Assembly (NCBI GenBank): GCA_002496485.1
Contig: DAJW01000140.1
Span: 13,043 to 38,941 of the forward strand
From: Euryarchaeota archaeon UBA36
Lineage (GTDB): Archaea > Thermoplasmatota > Poseidoniia > Poseidoniales > Thalassarchaeaceae
Direction of reading: 5' to 3'
Length of the DNA: 25,899 nt
The notes below the pieces were generated by a model. It searched no databases, had not been told where the DNA came from, and was given only the letters and a program-made list of their open reading frames with translations. Shown one piece after another: positions 7,642 through 16,609 of this stretch (its first letter is position 1; every line of letters starts with the position of its first letter). Made by a program: the position numbers and the translations under genes.

Positions 7642-8643
7642 CTAATCGGTCGCCAATGCCCTTTCGAGCTTTAGCTCAAACTTCAGCCAAGTGTGTTGCA
7701 ACTCATGACCTTCACTATTTCCGTACCCAATAGGTGGCGGTAATAGAGTTATATGTGAAGTTCCAGTATCAATTACTGGCATCCCACTTCCCCTGTCATT
7801 ATCTATGTCAAGACCAATAACCGACCATCCAAATCCTTCGATTGACCACCTCGGTTCTCCAGCAGACTCTATCCATGTTCCACTATCTAATTCATCCCCA
7901 GTATCATAATTCCAGACAGTATATTCTACCTCTACAGAATCTGATTCACCGATGTGAACATCTTTTTCTTGAGGTCCCCTATATATTTGTACGTCAAGTC
8001 GAACCTCTGCTTGCATTACTGATGTATGAGAAGCGATGATACTTACTCCTCTATCCTCAATGTCCTCTTGTAATATAATCTCTAAAAATTTACTCTCGTT
8101 GGCACCAATCTGATTAATTATTATGTTATTCTCTCCAGATTCCGAGAAAATCACTCCCTCTCCATTAATCTCCAATAGTAAATCTAAGTCCGTTCCTCCC
8201 CGATTGTAAACTACTACACTGGCTCCATCTCCTTCACCTTGATGTTCCCAGTCACATTCTAATTCTCCAGGATAAAGGAAGGTATCATCTTGGTCGGATA
8301 GATTGGATGGCCAATTCCACGAGTCCTCTCTGGATCTACATGTATCAAACAATAAATCGACTTCCCACACCCATCTTCCTTCCATTTCCAACAATTCAAT
8401 TTCATTGGAACCAAATGTTTCATCCAAATCTTCTAGGAAGGAAATTGCTGATAGTGCCAGCCATACTGAAGAAGATATTAATAGCAATAATGTGGAAATA
8501 GATAGAACAATTGTCACCCTAGGAACAGTCATTTCATTCAGTCCCAATGGAATTGGCGGATGCTCAACTTCATCAGGTGTATCAGAAATCCACGACCTTG
8601 TCACGATTGCACTTGTAATGGCATATTTCATCAAGGTTGGCAC
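7642..8643 (-). CDS. Membrane-anchored protein with divergent FKBP-like domain
   Basis: A 333-residue protein with a short N-terminal cytoplasmic segment, one membrane helix at about 39-68, and an outward-facing remainder. The middle (about 85-225) is a beta-rich region I do not recognise. The C-terminal 100 or so residues follow the FKBP peptidyl-prolyl isomerase pattern: VEVEYTVWNYDTGDELDSG, then WSIEGFGWSVIGLD, then ITLLPPPIGYG (298-308) and WLKFELKLERA at the end. The usual central GM..GE segment is poorly preserved, so isomerase activity is uncertain and it may be a binding or chaperone module. The start could be GTG 8643 or ATG 8631 (residue 5). It begins 23 bp after the large membrane-protein gene, probably in one transcript, although a TATA-like stretch lies between them. 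Confidence 0.6.
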   Translation of the reverse strand: MPTLMKYAITSAIVTRSWISDTPDEVEHPPIPLGLNEMTVPRVTIVLSISTLLLLISSSVWLALSAISFLEDLDETFGSNEIELLEMEGRWVWEVDLLFDTCRSREDSWNWPSNLSDQDDTFLYPGELECDWEHQGEGDGASVVVYNRGGTDLDLLLEINGEGVIFSESGENNIIINQIGANESKFLEIILQEDIEDRGVSIIASHTSVMQAEVRLDVQIYRGPQEKDVHIGESDSVEVEYTVWNYDTGDELDSGTWIESAGEPRWSIEGFGWSVIGLDIDNDRGSGMPVIDTGTSHITLLPPPIGYGNSEGHELQHTWLKFELKLERALATD

Positions 8644-8657
8644 ATTTTGTTATGTTT

Positions 8658-8668
8658 TTTTTATATTT
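8658..8668 (-). promoter_or_regulatory. TATA-like stretch before the FKBP-like gene
   Basis: The minus strand reads AAATATAAAA across the stop of the upstream gene, 20-32 bases before the candidate starts GTG 8643 and ATG 8631. It could allow separate, nearly leaderless transcription. No spaced Shine-Dalgarno sequence is seen before either start. Confidence 0.3.
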
Positions 8669-11600
8669 AATCAGCTATCAACTCTTCTTGGTTTGAAGAA
8701 CTCAGCCACGAAATTACTCCTAGTTGCAATGCTATTGCGCATAGAACTAACAATAAATTGAATGAATTAGAAATTTCTTGCGAAGTGAAAATTACTGTAA
8801 TTATTATCCCAATTACCAAGTCCATCAACCCCCAAATCCTGAAATTTCTTCTCAATTGTAAAATTCCTATAATCCAAACAGTACTAGACATCACAATAAA
8901 TGCCAAAGGAACAATTATTTTACCCATTAGTCCTAATGCAAATAAACCAGAAACAATAAGAAGATGCGCATCAATAGCTAGAGTAAATGACCATTCTTGC
9001 TTCCTGAACGGTATGGTTAGAGAACAACAAATAATTAGAATGATTCCGGTGATAAAAATTAAATCAGCAACAAAGTATGATAATCCTTCTAACCAATAAC
9101 TTAAACCGATTATCCCAAAAATAAATGATGGGATCCCAAATCCAGCAATCTCTGGTTTATGATATCTCAAGCTATTTATTACAGATAAAATAGCAGCCAA
9201 AATACCAGCAACTCCGAATGAGATAACCACAATAGCCAACGTCCTAGAAATTATCATTCTTTTATCAATTGAACTTTCATCTGTCTTCAATTTCTTTTCA
9301 TTTACCCAGAAATTTACTAAAATACACAGAATTAGGATAACTTCAATGAATATCAAGGGAAAAATCCAGTTAAGAATCTCTCCCTCGGTAGGATCTACAG
9401 TAAAAGGCATAGGCAATGCTTCTCCAACCAATGCCCCTGCTACTCTAATTGTCAGAAGAGGAAAAATTATCCAATCGCAGGCTATGGATATCCTTTCCAA
9501 AATATTTTTGTGATTCATAATCGAAACAGTTGATAATAGAACTAAAAATACAACAACTATGACCAAATCTAACAGTTCTCTGTTACTACTTCCCGGAGAA
9601 AGAACATGAGCAGAAAGAATTGATATTATCAGCCCAATAATAGCAATTGCAATTGGCATTTCTATACCGAGAAAATGAGGCAGTTCCAATTCCAGTCCCT
9701 TAGTTCTATTTCTGACAAGAAGGACAATCAAACTAGAAAAACTACCAGATAATATGAGAATCAATGGCCAAATATCTTGATTTGCACCGTTAAATATTCC
9801 AAATAGTGCTGTAACAAAAATTACTAGAATCAATAATACCGTACCAACCAACGGTTGATGATTAACATCAGTAATCATCAATTCAGCTAAATCATCTGTA
9901 TCGGATTTTTCTCTTTTTTTCTTTCTTAACTCATTTAATTCGGCCAATTTAGGATTAAAACTATCCACCTTACCTAAATTATTATCTAGATAATTTTCAC
10001 TCATTGCAACTTTACCAGTGTTTATTGAACTAATTATCGCGTTTCTTTTTGAAATTACTTTTATTTCTGCTCTTATTTCTCCTCTTGAAATCAACCATAT
10101 TGAACTGATTATGAACAATAATATTGACAAGGCTTGAATAATTTCCTTGTCCCCCTGAAAACTAATTATTATTGTAGCAATTAATAATGTCAAGCATCCC
10201 AAGGTCGGTTTCAGTATTTTTTCCATTGTCTCCGCCCTTTTTAGGAAAACTAGGATTATGGATGAGCTACAAAATATTGCCACTACATCCATTCCAATTG
10301 TTGGAATTAAATCATAATCCAATAGTTGACTATTCACTTCTCTACCAGATATTGATATTAATGGTGGAATGGACATTATACTCATTCCTAAAGTAAAAAT
10401 ATTCTCATCACGTTCTTTGAGTAATAGAGGTATTAAACAAACGAACAATATTGCAAAGACTATTTCATCAAGGCCATATTTCCAATTAATTATCGTCAAG
10501 AATAGTGCCAAAATTATCAAAATCTGACTAGTTTCTCCAGAATGAATATCAAGTGTTTTAGCTGTAACGTGCAGTCCAGAAATTACCATAGTAATTATCA
10601 GAATTGTAATTGCTGTGAATCCTCCAAATTGTGCTAATACTATTATCGTTAACAATGGTAACCATAGTCCAAGATTCCATAATTGTAATACATTTGAATC
10701 TCTTATCGAAGATGAAATCTCTGTAATTCCCATAAATTTAGAAGCTAAATTTATTCCAGTCTCTCCAGCCTTCAGATTTACTACAAATAAAAGTAAACTA
10801 GAGATAATTAAGTAAATTAGTAACGGACCAGAATCTAAATTAACTATTGAAACTAACCTATCAAAATTATTGGCTACGTAGATGGTGTCTACTGTTTGTT
10901 GTAATATTTCTTCAATTAAAATCCAACTCCAAGGAAGTAATACTGTAATCCCAGAAAGTGATGGAGAATCCCTTTTTATTGCCATTATGGCGGTACCGAT
11001 ATGTAGGATTGAGAGAAGAAATAGTAATAATATCCCACCATCCCCTCCATTTTCTGAAAATTCACTAGGAACTAATAGAACTAACAAAATTAGTATCGTT
11101 ACTGACCCAACCCATAATACCCTATCAGATACACTATTTTGATCTCTAAGCAGAACTATTGAGGTTAATATGAATCCTAAAATGGTAAATATTTCATAAA
11201 CAGACAACCCGTAGTAGTTTGAATCAGTTTCAACTACCAACAAGAAAATTGTCAGTAATATGGCCCCAGAAATCAATGGTCTTGACACTCTCTTCCAGTT
11301 TACTCCCCTTACAACTAGATATGAACCACCAAAAGCGCCACCGAGGAAAGTTACCATCCCCAATGCATATCCAAGATCTTCTCTATTTGCTGCAACTGCC
11401 ATCAATGCACCTATCATCCCTAATGAAATAGAAACTCCCCAAAGGCCAGGTTTAGCTAAACCTAATGAAATAAATGCACTGGAAAACCAATTTTCATCTC
11501 TTGCAAACCTTGTAGCCATAGTTGCATTTAGGATGGTAATCATCATCAATAAAAGAAATAGAAGAAGCGGAGAATCCAATGGTAAAACTCTTAACTGACC

Positions 11601-12407
11601 AATCTCAAAACCTGAGGTAATTGCATGCATCCCAATCCATATATTGGATGCTGCAATACCCAAGGAAGCTAAATTTCCCGATTTTCTATTGATTGCTAAT
11701 CCATGCAAAAGAACAGTCGCAAGAAAAATCATTGCAGCCACTCCTAATTCGTCAAGAACTGAACCAGCAGTAGATCCTATAGCTAATAGAACCAAAGTCG
11801 CCTGTGCCGCGATTGCATCGTGGTTATATCTGTAGGAAACTGAGATATTTACTCCAACTAATGATAATAACACCAAACCCAGAGCAGGATCACTATCAAT
11901 AATACCCCACTGCCTAAGCTCCAATGCCAAACCATACAATACCTTCATGGAAATTATAATCCACGTAACTCCAAGTAACTCCATTCTTTCTTTAGGGACC
12001 CATATTTCTCCAAGACCAAATCCCAGTGCAGCTAGAAATATCAGAGAAATAGTTCCCGGGAGTGCTTCAAAATTTATACCAACTAGTATACTTATAGCAC
12101 TATAAACAAAAATCATTGATACCATAAGTGACCAATTTACCTTTTTCTCACCCTCAATGGAAAGTTCGGATATCAAATCTCTATCGGGCTCCAAATATAC
12201 ACTACCATCTGGATTTATCTTCCCCGGAACTTCATTATTAGATTCTCCAAATAAGTCAAAAACTTCTCCCAAGGCATCATCATTTTCATTTTTATTTACC
12301 TCTACTTCCTTGTCTTCTCTACTGTCCAAACCTTCAATATTAAGTTCAAATGAGCGCTTAAATTCCTTCTTACGGATTATTTCATCATCCGGCTCATCCA
12401 CGCTCAT
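8667..12407 (-). CDS. Giant polytopic membrane protein, about 37 predicted helices, unknown function
   Basis: I do not recognise a characterised family. The 1246-residue product starts with a soluble, highly charged segment (1-91, SVDEPDDEIIRKKEFKRSF onward). It continues with about 24 closely spaced hydrophobic helices to about residue 775. A charged cytoplasmic-type loop at about 776-853 (ISKRNAII, then NELRKKKREKSDTDDLAELM) precedes some 13 more helices. Loops are mostly short, with no obvious catalytic motif, Walker box, transporter signature or zinc site. The architecture recalls bacterial DUF2339-like multi-helix proteins, but that is a shape resemblance only. It is the first gene of a minus-strand run leading into the FKBP-like and methyltransferase genes and is divergent from pckA. 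The ATG is preceded by a TATA-like element 29 bases upstream and no good ribosome binding site, so the transcript may be leaderless. Confidence 0.85.
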   Translation of the reverse strand: MSVDEPDDEIIRKKEFKRSFELNIEGLDSREDKEVEVNKNENDDALGEVFDLFGESNNEVPGKINPDGSVYLEPDRDLISELSIEGEKKVNWSLMVSMIFVYSAISILVGINFEALPGTISLIFLAALGFGLGEIWVPKERMELLGVTWIIISMKVLYGLALELRQWGIIDSDPALGLVLLSLVGVNISVSYRYNHDAIAAQATLVLLAIGSTAGSVLDELGVAAMIFLATVLLHGLAINRKSGNLASLGIAASNIWIGMHAITSGFEIGQLRVLPLDSPLLLFLLLMMITILNATMATRFARDENWFSSAFISLGLAKPGLWGVSISLGMIGALMAVAANREDLGYALGMVTFLGGAFGGSYLVVRGVNWKRVSRPLISGAILLTIFLLVVETDSNYYGLSVYEIFTILGFILTSIVLLRDQNSVSDRVLWVGSVTILILLVLLVPSEFSENGGDGGILLLFLLSILHIGTAIMAIKRDSPSLSGITVLLPWSWILIEEILQQTVDTIYVANNFDRLVSIVNLDSGPLLIYLIISSLLLFVVNLKAGETGINLASKFMGITEISSSIRDSNVLQLWNLGLWLPLLTIIVLAQFGGFTAITILIITMVISGLHVTAKTLDIHSGETSQILIILALFLTIINWKYGLDEIVFAILFVCLIPLLLKERDENIFTLGMSIMSIPPLISISGREVNSQLLDYDLIPTIGMDVVAIFCSSSIILVFLKRAETMEKILKPTLGCLTLLIATIIISFQGDKEIIQALSILLFIISSIWLISRGEIRAEIKVISKRNAIISSINTGKVAMSENYLDNNLGKVDSFNPKLAELNELRKKKREKSDTDDLAELMITDVNHQPLVGTVLLILVIFVTALFGIFNGANQDIWPLILILSGSFSSLIVLLVRNRTKGLELELPHFLGIEMPIAIAIIGLIISILSAHVLSPGSSNRELLDLVIVVVFLVLLSTVSIMNHKNILERISIACDWIIFPLLTIRVAGALVGEALPMPFTVDPTEGEILNWIFPLIFIEVILILCILVNFWVNEKKLKTDESSIDKRMIISRTLAIVVISFGVAGILAAILSVINSLRYHKPEIAGFGIPSFIFGIIGLSYWLEGLSYFVADLIFITGIILIICCSLTIPFRKQEWSFTLAIDAHLLIVSGLFALGLMGKIIVPLAFIVMSSTVWIIGILQLRRNFRIWGLMDLVIGIIITVIFTSQEISNSFNLLLVLCAIALQLGVISWLSSSNQEELIAD

Positions 12408-12429
12408 TGAACTTATGCCCCAGTTACTA

Positions 12430-12441
12430 AGAGATAAATCA
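12430..12441 (-). promoter_or_regulatory. TATA-like element of the large membrane-protein gene
   Basis: The minus strand reads GTGATTTATCTC, centred about 29 bases before the ATG at 12407. That is the spacing expected if transcription starts at or next to the start codon. Only the pattern supports this. Confidence 0.3.
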
Positions 12442-12526
12442 CATCCCTACTGAGCCCATTTATTGAAATTAAAATAGAATTTAAAAAACAACAGAATAAA
12501 TACCATCAGTAATATTTGAAGCTAGA

Positions 12527-12543
12527 AAGTGTCTCGGACACTT
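12527..12543 (+). promoter_or_regulatory. 17-bp palindrome before pckA (candidate operator or RNA hairpin)
   Basis: AAGTGTC-TCG-GACACTT is a perfect 7-bp inverted repeat with a 3-base centre. It ends one base before the pckA ribosome binding site. An AT-rich GAATAAATACC at 12494-12504 is a possible TATA box, which would place the transcription start near 12524, just before the palindrome. It could be a repressor site over the start point or a hairpin at the 5' end of the mRNA. I saw no second copy in the window. Confidence 0.45.
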
Positions 12544-12544
12544 C

Positions 12545-12552
12545 GGAGATGA
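12545..12552 (+). promoter_or_regulatory. Ribosome binding site of pckA
   Basis: GGAGATGA, an almost ideal archaeal Shine-Dalgarno sequence, lies seven bases before the ATG at 12560 and fixes that start. Confidence 0.7.
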
Positions 12553-12559
12553 GCAGTCA

Positions 12560-14161
12560 ATGCAGGGTTCTTCTATCAAACCATTCACTCCTCTTTCTAA
12601 ACACGGATTAAATCCGAAAGGTACGATCTTTTGGAATACTGGTTGGAAAGATTTACACAAAATTTCAGTAGAAAAGGATGAGTCTAAACTTACTTCAGAA
12701 GGGGTACTATTGGCTACAACAGGTGAAAGAACTGGCCGTTCACCAAATGATAGATTCATTCTTGATGAACCAGGTTTAGCGCAAGAAGTATGGTGGGGAG
12801 ATGTCAATAAATCCACTGATCAGAAGACCTTTGATCACTTACTGATTTTAGTCAAAAATCATCTTGAAAATTCAGAATCAATTTTTGTGAAGGATGCTTA
12901 TTGTGGAGCGGATCCAAATCATAGAATGCCTGTAAGATTAGTATCAGAAAAGGCATGGCATGCTGCATTTATGCATAACATGTTTATTCGTGCAAGTAAA
13001 GATGAGTTAGACACTCATGTACCAGAATTTACAATATTACATGCTCCAGATTTCAGAGCTAATCCAGAAAGAGATGGAACGAACTCTGAAGTTTTTGTAA
13101 TGATATCAATAGATAGAGGATTAGTAATAATTGGTGGAACACATTATGCGGGCGAAATAAAGAAGGCAATATTCACCATCATGAATCATCTTCTACCAGC
13201 TAATGGACTTCTCCCAATGCACTGCTCAGCAAATACAAATGAGGAAAACTCAGCACTTTTCTTCGGATTATCTGGAACTGGAAAGACCACTCTTTCAGCA
13301 GACCCTAACAGAGCCTTGGTTGGAGATGATGAACATGGATGGTCCGATGACGGTATATTCAATTTCGAAGGAGGATGTTACGCTAAACTAATTGACTTAT
13401 CCGAAGAAAATGAACCGGCAATATATGCAACAACAAAAATGCCGGGAACAATATTAGAGAATATTGTTCTAAATGCAGACGGAACACCCGATTTCTCCAA
13501 TGACTCACTCACACAGAATACCCGAGGCTCTTATCCCATAGAGTCAATTGAAAATAGGACTCCAAATTCCATGGCAGGACATCCCAAAGATGTAGTTTTC
13601 TTGACTTGTGATGCATTTGGAGTTTTACCTCCACTTTCTCGACTAACACCAGAACAAGCAGCATATCATTTTATTTCAGGATATACTGCAAAAGTCGCTG
13701 GAACTGAAGTTGGTATTAAAGCGCCCGTAGCTACTTTCTCGGCATGCTTCGGAGCTCCCTTTATGCCTCGACATCCAAGTGTGTATGCAAATCTACTCTC
13801 TGAGAAGATAAAGAAACATAATTCAAAATGTTGGCTAATTAACACTGGATGGGTTGCAGGTGGAGCTGATGCCAGTAGCCGAATTAAGATTAAATGGACT
13901 AGGTCACTTTTGAATGCAGCTTTAAATGGGGATTTAGATGATGTTGTATTCGTGAAGGATGAAAGATTTGGTTTCTCCATCCCTACTACATGCGAAGGAG
14001 TTCCTGACTCGATTCTCCAACCTAAGCAAACATGGGAAAATAAAGAAAAATTCGAAAATGTTGCTAATCTACTAGCTCAGATGTTTATAGAAAATTTTAC
14101 TGACTTCTCTGAAGGTTGTACTGAATCAGTAAGAAATGCAGGCCCTAAACCATTGCTTTAA
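12560..14161 (+). CDS. pckA: Phosphoenolpyruvate carboxykinase (ATP)
   Basis: Converts oxaloacetate and ATP to PEP, CO2 and ADP, the committing step of gluconeogenesis from TCA intermediates. At 533 residues it has the normal length of the ATP-type enzyme. Visible motifs: TGERTGRSPNDRFI near residue 53, the P-loop GLSGTGKTTLSAD beginning at G236 with K242, DDEHGWSDDGIFNFEGGCYAK with metal-binding acidic residues, and near the C-terminal third NTGWVAGGADASSRIK. The family is typical of bacteria and some eukaryotes; many archaea use the GTP-type enzyme, so bacterial ancestry is plausible. A strong ribosome binding site and a 17-bp palindrome lie directly upstream. It is convergent with malic enzyme, which acts at the same PEP/pyruvate/malate node, and their stop codons overlap. 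Confidence 0.97.
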   Translation: MQGSSIKPFTPLSKHGLNPKGTIFWNTGWKDLHKISVEKDESKLTSEGVLLATTGERTGRSPNDRFILDEPGLAQEVWWGDVNKSTDQKTFDHLLILVKNHLENSESIFVKDAYCGADPNHRMPVRLVSEKAWHAAFMHNMFIRASKDELDTHVPEFTILHAPDFRANPERDGTNSEVFVMISIDRGLVIIGGTHYAGEIKKAIFTIMNHLLPANGLLPMHCSANTNEENSALFFGLSGTGKTTLSADPNRALVGDDEHGWSDDGIFNFEGGCYAKLIDLSEENEPAIYATTKMPGTILENIVLNADGTPDFSNDSLTQNTRGSYPIESIENRTPNSMAGHPKDVVFLTCDAFGVLPPLSRLTPEQAAYHFISGYTAKVAGTEVGIKAPVATFSACFGAPFMPRHPSVYANLLSEKIKKHNSKCWLINTGWVAGGADASSRIKIKWTRSLLNAALNGDLDDVVFVKDERFGFSIPTTCEGVPDSILQPKQTWENKEKFENVANLLAQMFIENFTDFSEGCTESVRNAGPKPLL

Positions 14162-16440
14162 AGACGTTCACGAGATTTTCTTTGAGCATCAACAGAGCAA
14201 ATTGCTGCCATATGTACAACATCTCTTACACTGTCTCTTCTTTGTAGAACATGAGCAGGACTAGAAAGGCCCTCTAATATCGGTCCAGTCATCTCTGCAC
14301 CCGCGATTCTTTGAAGTAGTTTATATGCTATATTGGCTGAAGCCAAATTTGGACAAATCAAAACGTTGGCAGCTCCATCAAACGACATGAACGGGTAATC
14401 TTTCTGAATTTCAGGAACTAGAGCTGTGTCTGCTTGCATAGGACCATCAATAATCAAGCTAGGTTCCATCTCTCTAACTATCTCAATTGCTTCTTCAATC
14501 CTGTCAGTACGTAATTCTTCCCCAGTCCCAAAATTTGAAAATGATAGCATTGCTACTTTTGGATTTACTCCAAATCTTCTGGCAACCTTTGCAGTTTGCA
14601 TAGCAATTTCTGCCAAAGTTCTAGCATCAGGGTAAATGTTTATCGTAGCATCACCAATAAACATCAGTTTTCCATTTACTATCATCATATACATGCCAAC
14701 AATTCTGTGAGCATCTGGATCCGAACCAATTACCTGAAGACAGGGTTTTACTATGTCAGGATATTGATGAGCTACACCACCTAGATATCCATCTGCATCT
14801 CCCATTCTTACCATCATTGGACCAAAATATGTAGAATTATTTAGTAGTCTAACAGCATCTTCTTCCGTCAATCCTTTTCTTCCTCTTAGTCTGTGTAATT
14901 CTTCTGCATATAGCCCCCTTCTACGTACATCATATCTAACATCGATAACCTCACATTCGAAATCAAGATTTAATTCGGCCTTCATAGATTGAATTCTTTC
15001 AATTTGACCTAATAAAATCGGATCACAAATTCCCTCAGAAATGCATTGGGCTGCAGCTTTAATTATTGTGGGATCATCCCCTTCACAGAATACAATTTTC
15101 TTTTTGTCCCTTTTAGCTTGATTAATCACTCTTCTCATTATTGACCTAGTCATGCCCAATCTTGACTCTAGCTCTTCTCTATATTTGTCAACGTCAAAAT
15201 CTGAATCTTTGATTCTAGCTTTTCCTTCACTAACTGCCGCTTCTGCAACTGCACTTGCTTCCCAGATTAATACCCTAGCATCGAAAGGTTTGGGAATAAG
15301 ATAATCTGGACCAAATTGGAGTTGTTCTCCGTCATAAGCCAACATTACATCATCTGGCACGGTCTCTTTAGCTAGTCTAGCTAATGAATTGGTTGCTGCC
15401 ATCTTCATTTTCTCAGTAATTTCCGTAGCACCAACATCCAAAGCTCCTCTGAAAATATAGGGAAAGCCAAGTACATTATTTATTTGATTTGGGTAGTCAG
15501 AACGTCCTGTGGCTACTATAGCATCATCTCTGACTTCATTAACTTCTTCTGGAGTTATTTCTGGATCTGGATTAGCTAATGCAAAAATTAGAGGTCTTTC
15601 AGCCATTTTTTTTACCATATTCTTGGTTAATAATCCCCCCTTTGATAAACCCAAAAATACATCAGCACCCTCTATAGCTTCATTCAATCCGCCATCTTCT
15701 ACATCTCTGGCAAATTTTGATTTATATTCATTAATATCTCCCTTTTTCATCCTTTTATCAGTAATTATTCCTTTAGAATCCAGCATAATTAAATTTTCTA
15801 GAGATACTCCCAATCTAACATAATGTTTTGCACATGAAATAGCAGATGCTCCAGCGCCCAATATTACAACTTTTATTTCCTCTATTTTTTTCTCAACTAC
15901 CTCTAGTCCATTTATCAATGCAGCTCCAGAAATTATTGCAGTTCCGTGCTGATCATCATGCATTACTGGAATATCTAATTCAGCCACCAGTCTCTTTTCA
16001 ATTTCAAAGCATTCCGGAGCGCTGATATCTTCCAAATTTATTCCACCGAAAGTAGGAGAAATTGCCTTAACTGCCTCAACAAATTCATCTACATCAGTCC
16101 TATCTACCTCTATGTCAAAAACATCGATATCAGCGAATGCCTTGAACAATAATCCTTTACCTTCCATTACCGGCTTACCTGCTATAGCCCCTATATTACC
16201 TAGACCTAGTACTGCGGTTCCGTTACTAATTACTGCAACTAAATTCCCCTTTGAAGTATATTTGTAAGCTTTATCTGGATCATCCTCTATTTCCTTACAT
16301 GGAAATGCTACTCCTGGAGAATAGGCTAGAGATAACTCCCTTTGAGTTCCATGAGGTTTAGTCGGCAAAACTGAAATCTTTCCGGCAGGGTTACTTGAAT
16401 GATATTCTAAAGAATCTTTTCGCAGCATTTCATCGTCCAA
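14158..16440 (-). CDS. maeB: Malic enzyme fused to a phosphotransacetylase-like domain (MaeB type)
   Basis: Oxidatively decarboxylates malate to pyruvate, usually with NADP. Numbering from TTG 16440: the malic domain has LAYSPGVAFPC with the catalytic tyrosine near 40, FADIDVFDIE, INLEDISAPECFEIE and MHDDQHGTA with the metal-binding acidic residues. The nucleotide-binding loop VVILGAGASAISCAK follows. From about 430 to the end is a phosphotransacetylase-like domain (KKIVFCEGDD onward), which in bacterial MaeB is regulatory and senses acetyl-CoA rather than catalytic. The length of 760 matches E. coli MaeB (759). Start choice: the frame is open to GTG 16449, but that codon is part of the TGAGGTG ribosome binding site, leaving TTG 16440 at a six-base spacing as the better start. 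Convergent with pckA. Confidence 0.95.
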   Translation of the reverse strand: MDDEMLRKDSLEYHSSNPAGKISVLPTKPHGTQRELSLAYSPGVAFPCKEIEDDPDKAYKYTSKGNLVAVISNGTAVLGLGNIGAIAGKPVMEGKGLLFKAFADIDVFDIEVDRTDVDEFVEAVKAISPTFGGINLEDISAPECFEIEKRLVAELDIPVMHDDQHGTAIISGAALINGLEVVEKKIEEIKVVILGAGASAISCAKHYVRLGVSLENLIMLDSKGIITDKRMKKGDINEYKSKFARDVEDGGLNEAIEGADVFLGLSKGGLLTKNMVKKMAERPLIFALANPDPEITPEEVNEVRDDAIVATGRSDYPNQINNVLGFPYIFRGALDVGATEITEKMKMAATNSLARLAKETVPDDVMLAYDGEQLQFGPDYLIPKPFDARVLIWEASAVAEAAVSEGKARIKDSDFDVDKYREELESRLGMTRSIMRRVINQAKRDKKKIVFCEGDDPTIIKAAAQCISEGICDPILLGQIERIQSMKAELNLDFECEVIDVRYDVRRRGLYAEELHRLRGRKGLTEEDAVRLLNNSTYFGPMMVRMGDADGYLGGVAHQYPDIVKPCLQVIGSDPDAHRIVGMYMMIVNGKLMFIGDATINIYPDARTLAEIAMQTAKVARRFGVNPKVAMLSFSNFGTGEELRTDRIEEAIEIVREMEPSLIIDGPMQADTALVPEIQKDYPFMSFDGAANVLICPNLASANIAYKLLQRIAGAEMTGPILEGLSSPAHVLQRRDSVRDVVHMAAICSVDAQRKSRERL

Positions 16441-16446
16441 TGCATC

Positions 16447-16453
16447 CACCTCA
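16447..16453 (-). promoter_or_regulatory. Ribosome binding site of maeB (decides the start)
   Basis: The minus strand reads TGAGGTG. Its last three bases are the in-frame GTG that would otherwise be the longest start, so initiation is more likely at TTG 16440, six bases downstream. An AT-rich minus-strand GAAAAATATA at 16491-16500 is a possible TATA box for this gene. Confidence 0.5.
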
Positions 16454-16583
16454 CACTAGTCGGCCCATGCTTCTCCTATCATGCTATTCCTATATTTTTC
16501 ATGATATAATGGTTAATTTATTGATATTTTATCTATATTTTTGGTATTTTTGATGATTCATCGAACAGACTTCAACCCATACC

Positions 16584-16595
16584 TTTCATAAATTG
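16584..16595 (+). promoter_or_regulatory. TATA-like element of the giant surface-protein gene
   Basis: TTTCATAAATTG is centred 21 bases before TTG 16610 and 27 bases before GTG 16616, fitting a nearly leaderless transcript. The 16454-16609 spacer between the divergent maeB and surface-protein genes is otherwise AT-rich with no open frame or clear repeat. Confidence 0.35.
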
Positions 16596-16609
16596 TACAA
16601 AGAGGCCCA

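Noticed and set aside
8303..8761. Open frames on the plus strand beneath the FKBP-like gene and the large membrane-protein gene
   Set aside because: They are antisense to long, well-composed genes, lack recognisable motifs, and arise from the Ile/Leu/Val-rich codons of the opposite strand.
12481..12816. Minus-strand frame of 111 codons over the start of pckA
   Set aside because: It overlaps the highly conserved N-terminus of PEP carboxykinase and resembles no protein family.
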